Translations under genes and position numbers: made by a program
Origin: Branchinecta lynchi
Lineage: Eukaryota; Arthropoda; Branchiopoda; Anostraca; Branchinectidae
Direction: 5' to 3'
Length of the DNA: 64,000 nt
Assembly: GCA_023053575.1 (NCBI GenBank)
Contig: JAKZAP010000020.1
Location: forward strand, 20,083,998 to 20,147,997
Notes under the pieces: model-generated
What the model was told of the DNA's origin: nothing
Database searches by the model: none
What the model saw: the letters and a program-made list of their open reading frames with translations, nothing else
Shown: in pieces, positions 33,968-45,094 of the stretch
Layout of the letters: every line of letters starts with the position of its first letter
Numbering within the stretch: position 1 is the stretch's first letter

Positions 33968-35625
33968 AACAAGAGCTACGATCTCATATGGCACTTGTTA
34001 CGAGTAGGCTGTACAAGATAGTAGATAAGAACGTCACAAAATACACCCGCCATCCAAAAATGCGGTTCGAAAATAGAAATAGGATATTTAGTTTCACTCA
34101 TTTCTGAGCAGTTCCGGCATCGTCTCGATTATCTGTAGCAAATGCACATGACTGTTCAAACTTTCATCCCAATAAATCCATTTGTTTGACCCCTAGACGT
34201 GCTACACGATTTCCGGTACTCCCTCTATCTCCACCTACCGTGGCCGAATCTGGTTCGGAATAAAAAAAATCGACCACCTAAAGATTCTTATTTTATACCA
34301 TCTATCAAGTTTCAGTCGAATCTGAGCATTTTTGGAAAGTTCCGGTACCCCCCCCCCCTCCCACCAACGTTGTCGGATCCGATTCGGGCCCAATCTCTTG
34401 ATTTCCTATTCCTGTCAATCAAGTTTTAGTGAGATTGGAGCATAGCCTATCTGCAAGTTTCCAGTACCCCCCCCCCCCCCTACCTTGGCCGAATCCGGCC
34501 CGGACGCCAAATAACAAATCTAGGCCGCATAAACTTGGCACTGTCGAATTTGCATCTCATTCGGTCCATCCGTTTGGTTTTTGTGCATGTCAAATGTCCC
34601 CCCCCCCCAATTCCCCTTATGGCGGTCGCATATAGTTCTAACGCATGTTTTACATGTCGAGGCCATCGATTCGTATCACCCATGAAGTTTCACTCGAATC
34701 AGACCACCCGTTCGCAATTTATAGAAGTCAATTTCCATATTTCTCTTCTATTGCTCCCCCAAAAAATGCTCGGATCTAGGAACGGTAGTTTCCGGGGGTA
34801 TGTTGTGTCAGGTTCTTAAGTCAAGATAATTTGGGTCGCTAATATGCCTGGAAAATTTCGTTGTCGTTTTACATCTGGAACTATTCTAACTCACGACTAC
34901 CGGAATTCCAGGAAACCCCCTCCAGCTCCCCCCACAGAGCCCCGAAACCATCTGGCTCCGTCAATTTCATCTAGGCCTAATGCTTGTTACATCCATTAAG
35001 TTCCGTCCCAATCCCTCTGCTTTTAGAGTTTCTTGAGTTCCCCCCCCCCCCCCCCCATCCCTACAGGTATCGGACTCGACCCGGAAGTGACACTGAACGT
35101 CCAAGGCGATAGCTCACCAGACAAGTTTCATTCAAATCCGATCACCCGTTCAAAAGTTATGCACGTCACTAGATTCCGGACTCCCTTTCAACCTTTGTAC
35201 TTTCAACCAAGTTTCATCCGGATCCCTCCACTCTAAGTGTTTCCAAGATTTCCGGTTTCCCCCTCCAGCTCCCCCCGATGTCACCGGATCCGGTCTGGAT
35301 TTAAAACGGAGGGTCTGAGACACGAGGTCCTTCCATATATCAAGTTTCATTAAGATCCGATCTCCCGTTCGTAAGCTAAAAATATCTCATTTTTCCTAAT
35401 TTTTTCGGATTCCCCCTCCCTCCACTCCCCTCCAGATGGTCGGATCGGGGAAGCGACCATTTCTAATTTAATCTGGTCCAGTTCCTGATATGCCTGCCAA
35501 GGTTCATCGTCCTAGCTTATCTGGAAGTGCCCGAACTAGCAAAACCGGGACCGACAGACCGACTGACGGACAGAAATTACAATCGCTATATGGCACTTGG
35601 CCGAAGGGCAAGTGCCATAAAAAGA
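33968..35625 (+). repeat. F2 element, complete copy
   Basis: Left end AACAAGAGCTACGATCTCAT and ATGGCACTTG; right end ATGGCACTTGGCCGAAGGGC then AAGTGCCATAAAAA, itself a hairpin. The body is a chain of diverged blocks with TTTCA(G/C)TCGAATC and CCCCCTCC/CCCACC runs. CCGACAGACCGACTGACGGA precedes the right end. No coding potential beyond repeat shadows. Confidence 0.85.
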
Positions 35626-35741
35626 TACAACATCCCTTGTTTCCTCGACGTGTGCAGACCGCGTCTTCGCTTTACTAGAAATTTCTAAATCCGCAAGTTA
35701 GTCAAGCTTTAAATGCCGCAAGCTTAGTGGGCGGCGATATA

Positions 35742-36625
35742 ATATAATAATAATAATAATGTAACTGCATCAAAAGGCTTTCGCCTCTGAAAATTTCTCT
35801 ATACACTAAAGCTAAGTGCACACACAGTCCTGTAAGATTCCGCATGCGAATTTCGCGTCACTATGCCCGACAGGTTTGTTTAGATAAAACGAAATTCGGA
35901 CGGGAAACTTGGCCCCAGATTTGAAAAATCCAATGCTTAGTCTACAGTCAGATGATGCTGATTGATTGCCGAATGTTTGCAAATTCTCTGTTCATTAAAA
36001 ATGTCTGTTTTATATTGTTTATATAAAATACAGGAGGTGTAGCCTATGTAACTTTGAACAGTTCTGAGGAGTATCAAAGAAAGATGCAATTAAGAAACTG
36101 CTTTGATTGGCCATTATTTTCCTTTTATTGCAGCAAATGTATGAAATGTCGCTATTTAACTGTAAAAAGATAAACTGTAAAAATATTCAGACCTGTAGAT
36201 AGCCTAGTCAACATTTAAGTTTGCCTGGTAGCTTGCATTCAGTATACACTTGCAGCCAAGATCTTTCTCTAACAAACATGGTTTTGCAGCTGACATTAAA
36301 TAGGTCGTAGAAACATAACAAATTTCAAACACAGCAATTTTCAATTCTCAGAGCACAATTTCGCATGCGTTTAAAATTCGCTCTGGAAAAAGTAGAATAT
36401 TTTCTACTCAAATCGGAACGAAACTATCGGACCGAATCCGCATGCGATGCGTCAAAATTCCGGAGCGGAGAAGGAAATTCGCACCGGACTGTGTAAATTG
36501 AATTTTAGCCAGTTACAATCGCCACATCATGCTTTGAATTGATCGATATTTGCGATATTTACGACACTTTCTGGTAGATTATTCCAATGTTCCACTATCC
36601 GGTTTCTGAAGCTCCATTAGACATG
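35742..36625 (-). pseudogene. LINE 3' end with (TTA)n tail, inserted in R6 and carrying a MITE
   Basis: The minus strand near 36620-36530 reads SFRNRIVEHWNNLPES then VVNIANIDQFKA and a stop: a LINE polymerase C-terminus. The 3' UTR is interrupted by a TIR element (35822-36498) and ends in (ATA)n at 35745-35762. Both borders coincide with the break in repeat R6. Confidence 0.8.
35822..36498. mobile_element. TIR element with ACACAGTCC ends, nested in the LINE 3' UTR
   Basis: Left ACACAGTCCTGTAAGATTCC; right, reversed, ACACAGTCCGGTGCGAATTT. Both arms continue into GCATGCGAATTTCG-like sequence. The target duplication could not be fixed. No coding. Confidence 0.6.
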
Positions 36626-36877
36626 AGTATGACCCGTTTGCGAAGCAAGGAAAGCATAGGTCTTGACGCTACACCCTAGTATTATTTTGCTCTGCGAGAA
36701 GCTCTGGTCGCTTTCACTACCCACAAACACGAATTCTTCAAAACGTCAGTTTGCTCACACCAAAACCCGACAGTTCGTGCACACGCCAGTTCGCCCACAG
36801 GTCAGCCCACACTATACAATTGTCAGTTGAGACAAAAGTCAGTTCGTCTGCAAAATCCGCCACTACGCCCACATATT

Positions 36878-37166
36878 AGTTGTGTGGCCAGTTATCGTGG
36901 TATCAGATATTCAGAACTGGTCGTGGTATCTGAAAAGTCATCTCACTTTCATCAAATTTTGTAAGATTGATGAGAAAGAACTTTAGCACTTAGCGATGTA
37001 AATGGATATCTGTTTTTATTTTGGGATGACCTCTAAAATTGCAATTTCGGCAATAGTCGTTTTTGCAGAGCACCGTGTATAAGATACCACGATTACTACA
37101 AAAACGACTAATTGCAGATCGAGTTACCGTTGTAACAGATACCATGGTATCAGTAAAAACGCAACT
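36878..37166. mobile_element. MITE M5, AGTTG-type ends, 3-bp TSD ATT
   Basis: Left AGTTGTGTGGCCAGTTATCG; right, reversed, AGTTGCGTTTTTACTGATAC. ATT at 36875-36877 and 37167-37169. The interior has inverted GTGGTATC...GATACCA blocks. Related interior sequence without clear ends is at 41890-42030. Confidence 0.75.
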
Positions 37167-37238
37167 ATTGTTTACCTAAAGCACTCAAGGTGTTTCCGTA
37201 GATACTCGGATTAATACTCTGTATGAATAAGTCCAGAA

Positions 37239-37420
37239 CACGCCAATGATCATCGGGAAGAACGAGAAAATGTAGCACTACCGACTCAAACTCAACAACT
37301 CAATCCTGTGTAAGCCAATCACGGTGATGTTTGGTAGCAGCTGTGATACTGCTTCTGGCTCTTCCGATAGGTACAGGGCGATTTTGCATCGGCAAGAAGA
37401 GTTAGTCATCAAGAGTATTG
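37239..37420 (+). repeat. Dispersed repeat, partner of 18376-18570
   Basis: Shares ACTCAAACTCAACAACTCAA and GGCGATTTTGCATCGGCAAG in order with the copy in the 5' half of intron 1. Confidence 0.65.
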
Positions 37421-37439
37421 TAATTGTGTGACTTCGACT

Positions 37440-37768
37440 CGCTTGCTGCTCGCCTCTGTAGGATATAGCCTACACTTAAGCACCGGCATCGAGTCATTGC
37501 TCGATTTGGACTAATAGACTTGCCCTCTCGGATTCAAACTTCGAGTGATGACCTGTGTAAAAAGACCATTAACCTGATTCACGCTTACGACCCTCTGCGG
37601 ACATTCTTTGTTATTGATGCTGGTTAGATTGTTCACGTTGTTTTGTTTAGTTTGTTTGTTATTGTTGTTTTTTTTTGTTATTTATCGTTTTGTTTCTTTC
37701 ATAATACTTCGTATTTTGTGTTTTACACTTTACGGGTAATAAAGTTCATTTATTTATTCATTAAAATG
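37440..37768 (+). mobile_element. Probable LINE 3' UTR with (ATTT)n tail
   Basis: T-rich 3' region, then GGGTAATAAAGTTCATTTAT and a short TTATTTATTCATT tail, the arrangement of the other LINE ends here. No coding part left. Confidence 0.5.
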
Positions 37769-37807
37769 AAAAACTATATATAAGGTTTGAAGCCAAGCTG
37801 ACCATTC

Positions 37808-38275
37808 ATTACGAAAGAAATAGAAAACCGTGATTTTCGGGGTTTTTTCTTGATCAGCTAATTATCCCTCTAGGATGGGCCGTTTTCTGGGTGAAAGCTT
37901 CTGCGCTTTCCCAGACGGATGGTAAATTGTAAATATAAACAGAGCTCAGAATTGTAAATAATCACAGATTTGTACATACATTTTTAACACGCACATTTTA
38001 TCTTTCGTTGTTTTATTTTTATCTGCATTCCCACCGTTTTCTTCTGGTTTTTAGTTACATCTCGTCTTATTGTCTGTTGGTTCCGCATCGTTCTCCTGTT
38101 GTGATTGTGGTGGATTTTATGATTTAGTTTTGTTTTGTTTTTAGCTGAGGACGGTTTGCCGGAAGTGCAACCGAAATATCCGAATTTATATTTATCCCTC
38201 GCACATCATCCTAGAGGGATAATTAGCTGATCAAGAAAAAACCCCGAAAATCACGGTTTTCTATTTCTTTAGGAA
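37808..38275. mobile_element. MITE with about 65-bp TIRs (AAAGAAATAGAAAACC)
   Basis: The left arm AAAGAAATAGAAAACCGTGA continues through TTGATCAGCTAATTATCCCT; the right arm (38205-38273) is its near-perfect inverse. The interior includes CGGATATTTCGGTTGCACTT (in reverse). Fragments at 12062 and 12494 and the palindrome at 16315 belong to the same family. Confidence 0.85.
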
Positions 38276-38558
38276 AAACTATATTATTTCCGAAGTTTGT
38301 ACCTAGGGAGGTTTGCGTCTACTGGCGTTTGTGTGAACTGACGGATTTTCTTCGGTCAACTGACGTATGGCGAACTGTCGAAAAATTTGGGTGTACTGAC
38401 AGTTTTTGCAGATGAACTGACGTTTGTGTGTAATAACGTGTCTGTTTCTGGAATTTTCGGTGGCCTGGAAGCCATGTGTTGAATATCACCTTAAATATAA
38501 CATCAGTCTTAAATTTCATTAAATATATTTTATTAAAAAATTAAATATTACCTTGCAG

Positions 38559-38657
38559 ATAATGCCTGGCTACTACCACTTCACCCACCGCAGAATAGCA
38601 AAGCGATCAGCTGAGCCTGCGGAAGAGCATACGAAATTGCTAATCGAAGAACCAGAG
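38559..38657 (+). CDS. Furin-like convertase, coding exon 2: pH-sensor and internal prodomain site
   Basis: Encodes 33 residues, too short for an ordinary ORF list. Acceptor CCTTGCAG ends at 38558; donor GAG|GTAAGT begins at 38658; phase 0 on both sides. The peptide starts IMPGYYHFTHRRIAKRSAEP and ends LLIEEPE. It aligns without gaps to the furin prodomain segment IFGDYYHFWHRGVTKRS, also 33 residues between the same exon borders. Conserved landmarks: the YYHF core; His67, equivalent to human furin His69, the protonation sensor that triggers the second cleavage; and KR73|S, equivalent to the human internal cleavage after Arg75. This suggests the two-step, pH-dependent activation of furin is retained. 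Intron 1 before it is about 21.7 kb, and intron 2 after it about 18.3 kb. Confidence 0.93.
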
Positions 38658-38660
38658 GTA

Positions 38661-39561
38661 AGTGGCCTAGAATAAAATAGAAAAGTCTTTTATTAATACC
38701 CAAATCGTAGACGGATACTCGTCGAACAACAGTAACATCTTGTGGTAGAATGCGATCAGCTCACAGATCCCAGGGGTCATTTTCTCAGTTGGTAAAATAT
38801 TAAGTTCCCTGACTTTCTTGACACGAGAAATAAAGCTAGAAAAATAAGATTTGTCAATTCTTAAAGTATGCTTTAGCTAAATAAAGTAACGCATTGAGTT
38901 ATGTAAATTGTATTTTCATGTATTTGTTTTAAAAACCTTATGAGTTGAAATGCCTATCTAACTGCAACCCGTATTGCACTTCATCTCTTTCGTCGGCTTC
39001 GGATCTTCGACTCTCAGTTAACTCTTCCTCCAAAACGTTTCTTGCTCACATTTTTTCTCGAATTCCCTACATTTTTCTCTTCTTTGTCAGTAATTGCTCT
39101 GATTGAACATCCGCTAAGGGTGGTCTGCAGTAATTACTTTGGCTTCGTGATGATTGTTTTGTTTTAATTTGTTTTTTCAGTTTTTCTTGTTCCACAAATG
39201 AAACCGCTTGAGAGTCCTTTAAGCATCATCAGACTCGGCGTCGACCTGAACTAATTTCCGGAACTTTTGGAGACAGGCATGAATAAGTTTCCAAGTAAGC
39301 CTAATAATAGGTCCAGAGGAGAAAGTTCTAGATTGGGTCTATGCAATAAAACTTCTAGTACGCCTCTTAACAATAATAACAATAATTGTATTGGAAAGAG
39401 CTTCCGATGGCAATACGCACCTTCAACTCGGTGATGCACAAACACGCAAATATCACTTTTTGTTCTTCTTTGAGAAGTTTGGCATTTTTGGCGATGGGGA
39501 ATATCGCCATAGCACGGCAAGTATGTCTTTCGCCTTAACACTTCCACGCAAAGTATACCTT
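38661..39561. other. Intron 2 start, no repeat or gene recognised
   Basis: Nothing identifiable. The open frames at 39251-39639 lack known motifs. Confidence 0.4.
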
Positions 39562-40697
39562 TCAGTGTCTATGACACTTGCACTTCGGCCAACCGATCGC
39601 ATTTTCTATCCGTCCGTCGCTCGGTCCGGGTTTTGCTAGTTCGGGCACTTCCACATAAGCTAGGACGATCGGCAGGCATATCAGAGACCCAAAAAGATTA
39701 ACATGGAAATATTCATTTTCCCGATCTGACGGTCTAGGGGGGAGTGGAGGGAGGGGGAATCTGGAAAATTGAGGTATGTTTAACGTTCGAGCGTGTGATA
39801 GGATCTTAATGAAACTTCATATTTGGAAAGACCGGATGTCTCAGACGATCCGGACCGGATGTCTCAGACGATTCGGACCGGATCCGGTGACTGTGGGGGG
39901 GGGGGGTCGAGAGAGGAACCGGAAATCTTAGGAAACGCTTGGAGTGAAGGGATCGTAATGAGCGCTTGGTGAGAGGAATAAGCTCAAATCCTAGATACGT
40001 CGTTGACATAACCGGACCGGATCCGGGCACTTTTGGGGGAGTGGTGGGGGTGGGGGGTGGCTCCGGAATTCTGGTGACCCCGCGAGCTCGGTACTTCCTG
40101 ATGTACTAGAACGATGAAACTTGGCAGGCGTATCAGGGATCCCAACAGACTGACTTGAGAATAGCCATTTGCCCAATCGGAACATCCTGGGGGGATGGGA
40201 AATCCGGAATCTAGTAGCATGCATAACTTTTGAACAGGTGGTCGGATTTGAATGAAACATAGCAAGGGAAAGAGCTATCGTCTCAGATGTTCCGTGTCAA
40301 ATCTGGGCCGGATCCGATACCTGCGGGGGTGGAGGGGGGCCACAAGCATAAGCCCTAGATACGTTCTTGACAGAACCAGATCGCATCGGGGCTTGTTGGG
40401 GGAAGTTCGAGGGGGGTTTCTCCGAACTCTGGTGATTGCGAGTTAGGATACTTCAAGATGTGCTATGGACGATGAAACTTGGCAGGCACATTAGTGACCA
40501 AATAGACCAAAAGACCCGACACAATACCCCAGAAAAACTTCCGTTCCTGGATCCGACCATTTCTGAGGGAGTTCAGGGAAGAGGAATCCAGAAACTATTG
40601 ACTTCTGTAGGTTGCGAGCGGGTGGTCCGATTCGAGGGAATCTTTATGGATGATAAGCACTGATGGCCTAGATGTTCAAAACTTGTGTCCGTGCTAT

Positions 40698-40918
40698 ATA
40701 TATATATATATTTATTTTTTCCCGCTTACAAAAACTGAAGAAAAGCGGAGTACAAAGGGGAAAAAAAAAAGAGAAAAAAAAGAAACAAACATAACTTCAC
40801 ACAATAACCAAACAATAAACAGAATACTACTTATAATAGATGGGTCAGTAAATTTTCTGACAGCATGTTTAACGCCCTTAAGTGTGCTCGGTTTTCTATT
40901 AGCTCTATTTTGCTGCCA
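40698..40918 (-). mobile_element. LINE 3' end inserted in F2, (TA)n tail
   Basis: TATATATATATATATTTATT is followed by CCCGCTTACAAAAACTGAAG and AAAGCGGAGTACAAA, which resembles 60665-60715. The target resumes at GGATGGGGGAGTTGGAGG. Confidence 0.6.
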
Positions 40919-41194
40919 TGGATGGGGGAGTTGGAGGGGGGGGGGGGGTCCGGAAATTTTGTGACATGCACAAAAACTAACAAATGGGCCCAATGGGATG
41001 CAAGTTGGACAATACCAAGCTTATACAGCCTAGACTTGTTATTTCAGTAGGGGGTAGGAGGATGATGAAGGGGGAACTAGAAATTTGCAGAAATGCTCCG
41101 ATCCGAGTCAAACTTGATGGGTGGGAAGAGGAGATGTCAGAGATGCGAAGTCTATGTTTCCGAGTCATATTCGGCCACAGTGCTGGATTCGTTT

Positions 41195-41340
41195 TTCCAG
41201 TTTGAGCGGCTTGCCTGAAGAGGACCCTTGCCAAGAAGGGCCGAAATAAGTCTCTAATAAAATTCAGTGGACGTATCTGTTTTGCACCATCAAATATGAT
41301 TCGTAGTCAATTGGGCTGAAGGAATATTTATAGTGGGGGA
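41195..41340 (+). repeat. F3 repeat nested in F2
   Basis: GAGGACCCTTGCCAAGAAGG, GGACGTATCTGTTTTGCACC and the tail TCAATTGGGCTGAAGGAATA. Confidence 0.7.
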
Positions 41341-41889
41341 GTTTGGGATGGGGGTCTCGGAAATTTTGTTGGTAGAGTAGGAGTCATCGAGTGGAGCGAT
41401 TTTAATGAAACTTGGAAAGTAGAGAGATCACATACCATAGATGACATATTTTAGGGTCCGAACCGGATACGAGCGCGGTGGGGGGGGGGGGTACCAGAAT
41501 TTCCTGTTAAATGCCCAGATTCGAGTAAAGCTTGATATGCGGTAAGAGACGGTGCTTTAGATGATCCATTTGTATGTCCGAACCAGAGTAGGCCGCGGTA
41601 GGGGGAGTTCGGAGGGGAGCTACCAGAAATAGTGTGGATTTGCCGTAGAGGATCCGAGGCGATGCCAGAAATACTCAGACTCGAGTGTAACCAGATATCC
41701 TATTTCTAGGTGCGATCCTAGGGATCCTAGGGATCCTAGGGGGGGTTGAAGGGAATTTTTCTGATGTTCTCATCTAACTAAATACTTATGTCCAATCGTA
41801 TCAGTAGTGCCAAACTTCTTTCCCACTAATTTGACAAAAACTTCGGCTCTTGTGTTGGGGCCGACGAAAGAGAGATGAATTTTTTCAAA

Positions 41890-42030
41890 TACCACGGTCA
41901 GTTACTACGGTCGTGATTGTGGTATATCAATATTAGATACAACGGTAGCTGGCCAAATACACAGTAAGTGAAAACAGTAACTTTTGACCGCGGTATCAGA
42001 TACCACGGTAACTGTAAAACGACTATAATC
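41890..42030. repeat. Palindromic repeat related to the interior of M5
   Basis: TACCACGGTCAGTTAC, GATTGTGGTATATC and GGTATCAGATACCACGGTAA recall the interior of 36878-37166. Element ends not definable. Confidence 0.4.
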
Positions 42031-42130
42031 CCAAAATCTTGTTACCTTGTCAAGAAGGGATAACTAGTAAGAACGTCTCTCTCTCAGCCGTTGCGCCCGT
42101 CGTCTTCCGGAAGCATTGAGTTGGTGATAG

Positions 42131-42354
42131 CAGGGGCGTCACGACTTGGGGGAGGGGGGGGGGGGGTCGTTCCCCCCGAATTCTGTCGGCCAGTCCGTAA
42201 AAAATAACCGATCCGGCGCGAAACGCCACGATTTTTCGTCAAATCAGTTGATTTTTTTCATGAAAACAGTCGTTTTTCTGAAAATCAGCCGATTTTTTTC
42301 AAAAATGTCATTATTGGTCCCCCCCCCCCCACACATTTTGGCTAGTAACGCCTG
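42131..42354. mobile_element. Short hAT-like MITE
   Basis: CAGGGGCGTCACGACTTGGG on the left and (reverse) CAGGCGTTACTAGCC on the right, with poly-G and poly-C just inside. GGTGATAG (42123-42130) versus GGTGTTAG (42357-42364) is a likely 8-bp target duplication with one mismatch and two extra bases at the right edge. Confidence 0.6.
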
Positions 42355-42364
42355 TAGGTGTTAG

Positions 42365-42739
42365 TATCCGAGATGTTGTATAGCATCCATTTTGGATAGC
42401 GCCATAGTGCTATTGTGTTGAGCGTTGCAGGGACCAAGAACAAATAAGTCAATAGAACCTCCGTCTTTGGCCCAGTGCACCGACTATGCATACCCCGAAG
42501 AAACTGAGCAGAGCCAGACCTACTTTCTGAGCTTTGAGTTGAGCTCGTCTACTTCCCTCTTAGCCACTGCGCGTTGCTACTTCCCTTTTAGTCACTTGGC
42601 CATTTGTTCTTGAGGGACACAAGAATGCCAGAATAGTGATATCCCTTATTTGGTCAAGAAATACACTCATTTTATAGTCTGAGGAATGATGCTTTGGGAT
42701 AAGGGAGAGAAAGATATTCTACTACATAGTGGTATCCCT
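42365..42739. other. No gene recognised
   Basis: Nothing identified. Confidence 0.4.
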
Positions 42740-43066
42740 GTACTTGGATCATCAGGAAGAGCAATTAGCTTCTTTTTTATTACCTTTATTTATTTATTTT
42801 TTATTTCTCCTTGTTTTTCTTCTTTTTTCTTTGTCTGTTATATGGAAGAAAAAAAAAATTGATCAACTAGTGTTGAAATGAAATTAAGTTATTGTTTAAG
42901 TTAAGTTGAAGTACTCAATTGATCAACTAGTGTTGAAATGAAATTAAGTTATTGTTTAAGTTAAGTTGAAACGCCCAGTGCCAGTGCATTTATGTCTTCT
43001 CATGGGCGGTTACCTGTCATGATGGGTTGTTGTGTAATTTAGCAATACAATAATCTAATCTAATCT
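42740..43066 (+). mobile_element. Probable LINE 3' end with (ATCTA)n tail and a 60-bp duplication
   Basis: T-rich start, then a perfect 53-bp repeat beginning AATTGATCAACTAGTGTTGA at 42857 and 42917 (period 60). It then has GGGCGGTTACCTGTCATGAT and an AATACAATAATCTAATCTAA tail. No coding part. Confidence 0.5.
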
Positions 43067-43235
43067 TATCAGTAAAAAGTTAGTTCCACATTTCTTGTAT
43101 TATAGGCCTACTCATTATTAGACATGTTCATTTTAAATAGCCATAAGGGTTATCGAAGACTAAGTTTAAAAAGCCTTTCTAATGGAACGAAGCAGATAGC
43201 CCTTTGGGAGCTGGGGTAGAGTCGACATTTCACAG

Positions 43236-43315
43236 CCTTGGGGGGGGGGGGGGGAGGCCCCCCCCCCAATTCTGTCGGCCAGTCTGTGAAAAATAACCGA
43301 GTCTGCGCGAAGCGA
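43236..43315. repeat. Fragment of the hAT-like MITE family
   Basis: Poly-G then poly-C around 43241-43268, then AATTCTGTCGGCCAGTCTGT as at 42178-42197. Confidence 0.5.
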
Positions 43316-43534
43316 TAGCCCTGGGCTCAATGCTAGCGAGTAGCGTTGTCCAATTTCATCTCTTCCTGCTCGATGACTTCCGAGGTTTCCCCCAGGGAAT
43401 GCCAAACATTTCGAAATGAAAATATTCTAAGCGGCTTTACTAGTACCAGGAATTATTACTTTCTAGACATGAGATACATACAGCTTTATATCCCCTCAGT
43501 AAATACAGCGGCCGACAAAATTATACTCGAAACT

Positions 43535-45094
43535 AGTTGCGTTTTTGATTGCCGTTCCTGATCTCAGTTCTTCTTATTTCTCGTTTTCGATCACCTTCCG
43601 AGTTCGCAGTTTGTTTAATTGTCGTTTTTGCTGAAACGGAGACCGTGTCAGTTCTCGGTTCTACAACACTTGCGAGTGAAACGGCGAACGGTGACGCAGA
43701 CGCAGTTCCCGGTCCGAGTTCACCTGTCATGAATAAATTAACCGAACAAAATTGAAAGTCCTGGGAAGTGTGTTTGGAAATGGATGATTACTACTTGTAT
43801 ATTTCAACTACAAGAATTGCCTTTTCACTGTCAAATTTAACTACCCTTTGCTGACTTATTTAGGCGATGTTATGAATGATTTGCCGGGATGCTTATTTTC
43901 CATTTTTGGGATCCCAAAACGTAAGTGGAGGGATACCTATGACATCGCAAAAGTTTTCCGTCCGTCCGTCCGTCTGTAAGCACGATAACTCTCGAAGGGA
44001 ACGAGATATTTTGATGAAACTTGGTATGAGGTTTGTTTGGGTCAAGGGTAAGGTCGAGTTCGTAGATGGGCTCTGTAGCCCTATATTTGGAGGTGGGGGA
44101 GGGGGTTCAATTTAAGGGACAAACAAAATATTTTTAAACAGCTAATGTGATAGTCGATTATTGACTAAGAAGACATGCTGAGCACGATGGTGACAATCAT
44201 TTTCTCGCCGGACAAGTAGTTTGTCCGGAATCCGGCAAAAACCGGAAAGTTTGTTAAAGTAAAAGTTTCATTTGAAGTTGATTAAATGTTTGATTTAGGG
44301 GTAAGAAGACATGCTGAGCACGATGGTGAAAACCATTTTCTCGCTGGACGAGTAGTTCGTCCGGAATCCGGCAAAAACCGGAAATTTGGTTAAAAGTAAA
44401 AGTTTCATTTGAAGTTGATTAAATGTTTGATTTATGGGTAAGAAGGCATGCTGAACCCGAGGGTGAAAATCATTTTCTCGCCGGACAACTAGTTCGCCTG
44501 TAATCCGGCCAAAACCGGAAAATATGTTAAAAGTAAAAGCTTTATCTGAAGTTGATTAGATGATATATTTAGGGGTAAGAAGAGACGCTGAGTCTGTATA
44601 TAATGATCATTTTTTACCCGGACATATAATTAGTCCGGAATCCGGTTGTACCCGCATTTTTTTAAGTCAAAATTTTATTTAAAGTTGATTAGATTTCCTT
44701 ATAGGGATAAGGAGATACGCCGGCTTCGTTTCTGAATTTTTCTTTTTTTGCTGGACTAGCAGTTCGCTCGGAATTCGGGCGAAACCGCAAATTTGGTAGT
44801 AGTAAAGCAGGAAGTTTCGGTCAATATCGTCAAAATAGATATGGCTTATAGAGGTATAGATAGGTAGATAGAATATCTGAACTCGGTTTTCTCTGATAAT
44901 TAGCCTGGCGAAGACAAGACCGAATTGTCTGGATCAAATCTTAGATTTTTGGGATCCCATCGACACCTTTGGTCTTGTTATTCACCTGCGTCTTGAAACG
45001 GCGAAGGCGTCAGGCGAACTGAGTGTAAACACAGAAATTAAGCTTCAACGGCGAACTCACAGGAGAACTTACACATGCGATCAAAAACGCAACT
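43535..45094. mobile_element. MITE M4, AGTTGCG-type ends, 3-bp TSD ACT, split by an F1 element
   Basis: Left AGTTGCGTTTTTGATTGCCG; right, reversed, AGTTGCGTTTTTGATCGCAT. ACT at 43532-43534 and 45095-45097. Its own sequence is 43535-43902 and 44980-45094, with inverted GACGCAGACGC / GCGTCTTG-like arms. F1 sits between. Confidence 0.8.
43903..44979 (+). repeat. F1 element, complete copy, nested in M4
   Basis: Left end TTTTTGGGATCCCAAAACGT; GTCCGTCCGTCCGTCTG run; about five units including ACATGCTGAGCACGATGGTG; right end TTTTTGGGATCCCATCGACA and TTTGGTCTTGTT. Best reference copy of the family (about 1.08 kb). Confidence 0.88.

Larger units (their letters stand above)
35650..36694 (-). repeat. 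Dispersed repeat R6, split by a LINE
   Basis: GTGTGCAGACCGCG through GTGGGCGGCG (35650-35741) and GAGTATGACCCGTTTGCGAA through ATTATTTTGCTCTG (36626-36694) are the two halves of the reverse complement of 31200-31405. Confidence 0.7.
36730..38440. mobile_element. MULE-like element with array-type inverted ends (GTCAGTTCGYCC)
   Basis: The left arm (36735-36860) is a chain of degenerate units around GTCAGTTCGCCCACA; the right arm (38325-38440) is the same chain inverted, for example GAACTGACGTTTGTGTG and CGAACTGTCG. The enclosed 1.5 kb contains MITE M5, a dispersed repeat, a LINE 3' end and another MITE, but no transposase. Classification rests on similarity of layout to the two MULE derivatives at 49302 and 53024. 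The right arm ends about 120 bp before convertase exon 2. Confidence 0.6.
16905..38558 (+). other. Intron 1 of the convertase gene
   Basis: GT at 16905-16906 and AG at 38557-38558, 21,654 bp. It begins only 23 bp before a TTAA-type MITE (16928-17232) and ends about 120 bp after the right arm of an array-TIR element (36730-38440). It contains the assembly gap, the 280-bp tandem array, a hAT element and one F4 element. Confidence 0.85.
39562..41790 (-). repeat. F2 element with LINE and F3 insertions
   Basis: Decayed right end (TATGACACTTGCACTTCGGC) and CGTCCGTCGCTCGGTCCGGG, then the F2 body. It is interrupted by a LINE 3' end at about 40698-40918 and an F3 copy at 41195-41340. Near the left end is a triple GATCCTAGGG repeat (41714-41743). 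Confidence 0.75.

Noticed and set aside
39251..39639. Two opposing frames in intron 2 as possible exons
   Set aside because: No conserved motif, no acceptor/donor pair in a compatible phase with the convertase exons.
40712..40993. 93-residue minus-strand frame with hydrophobic C-terminus
   Set aside because: It crosses the junction between F2 and a LINE 3' end, so it cannot be an old gene; the hydrophobic part is a translated T/A-rich tail.
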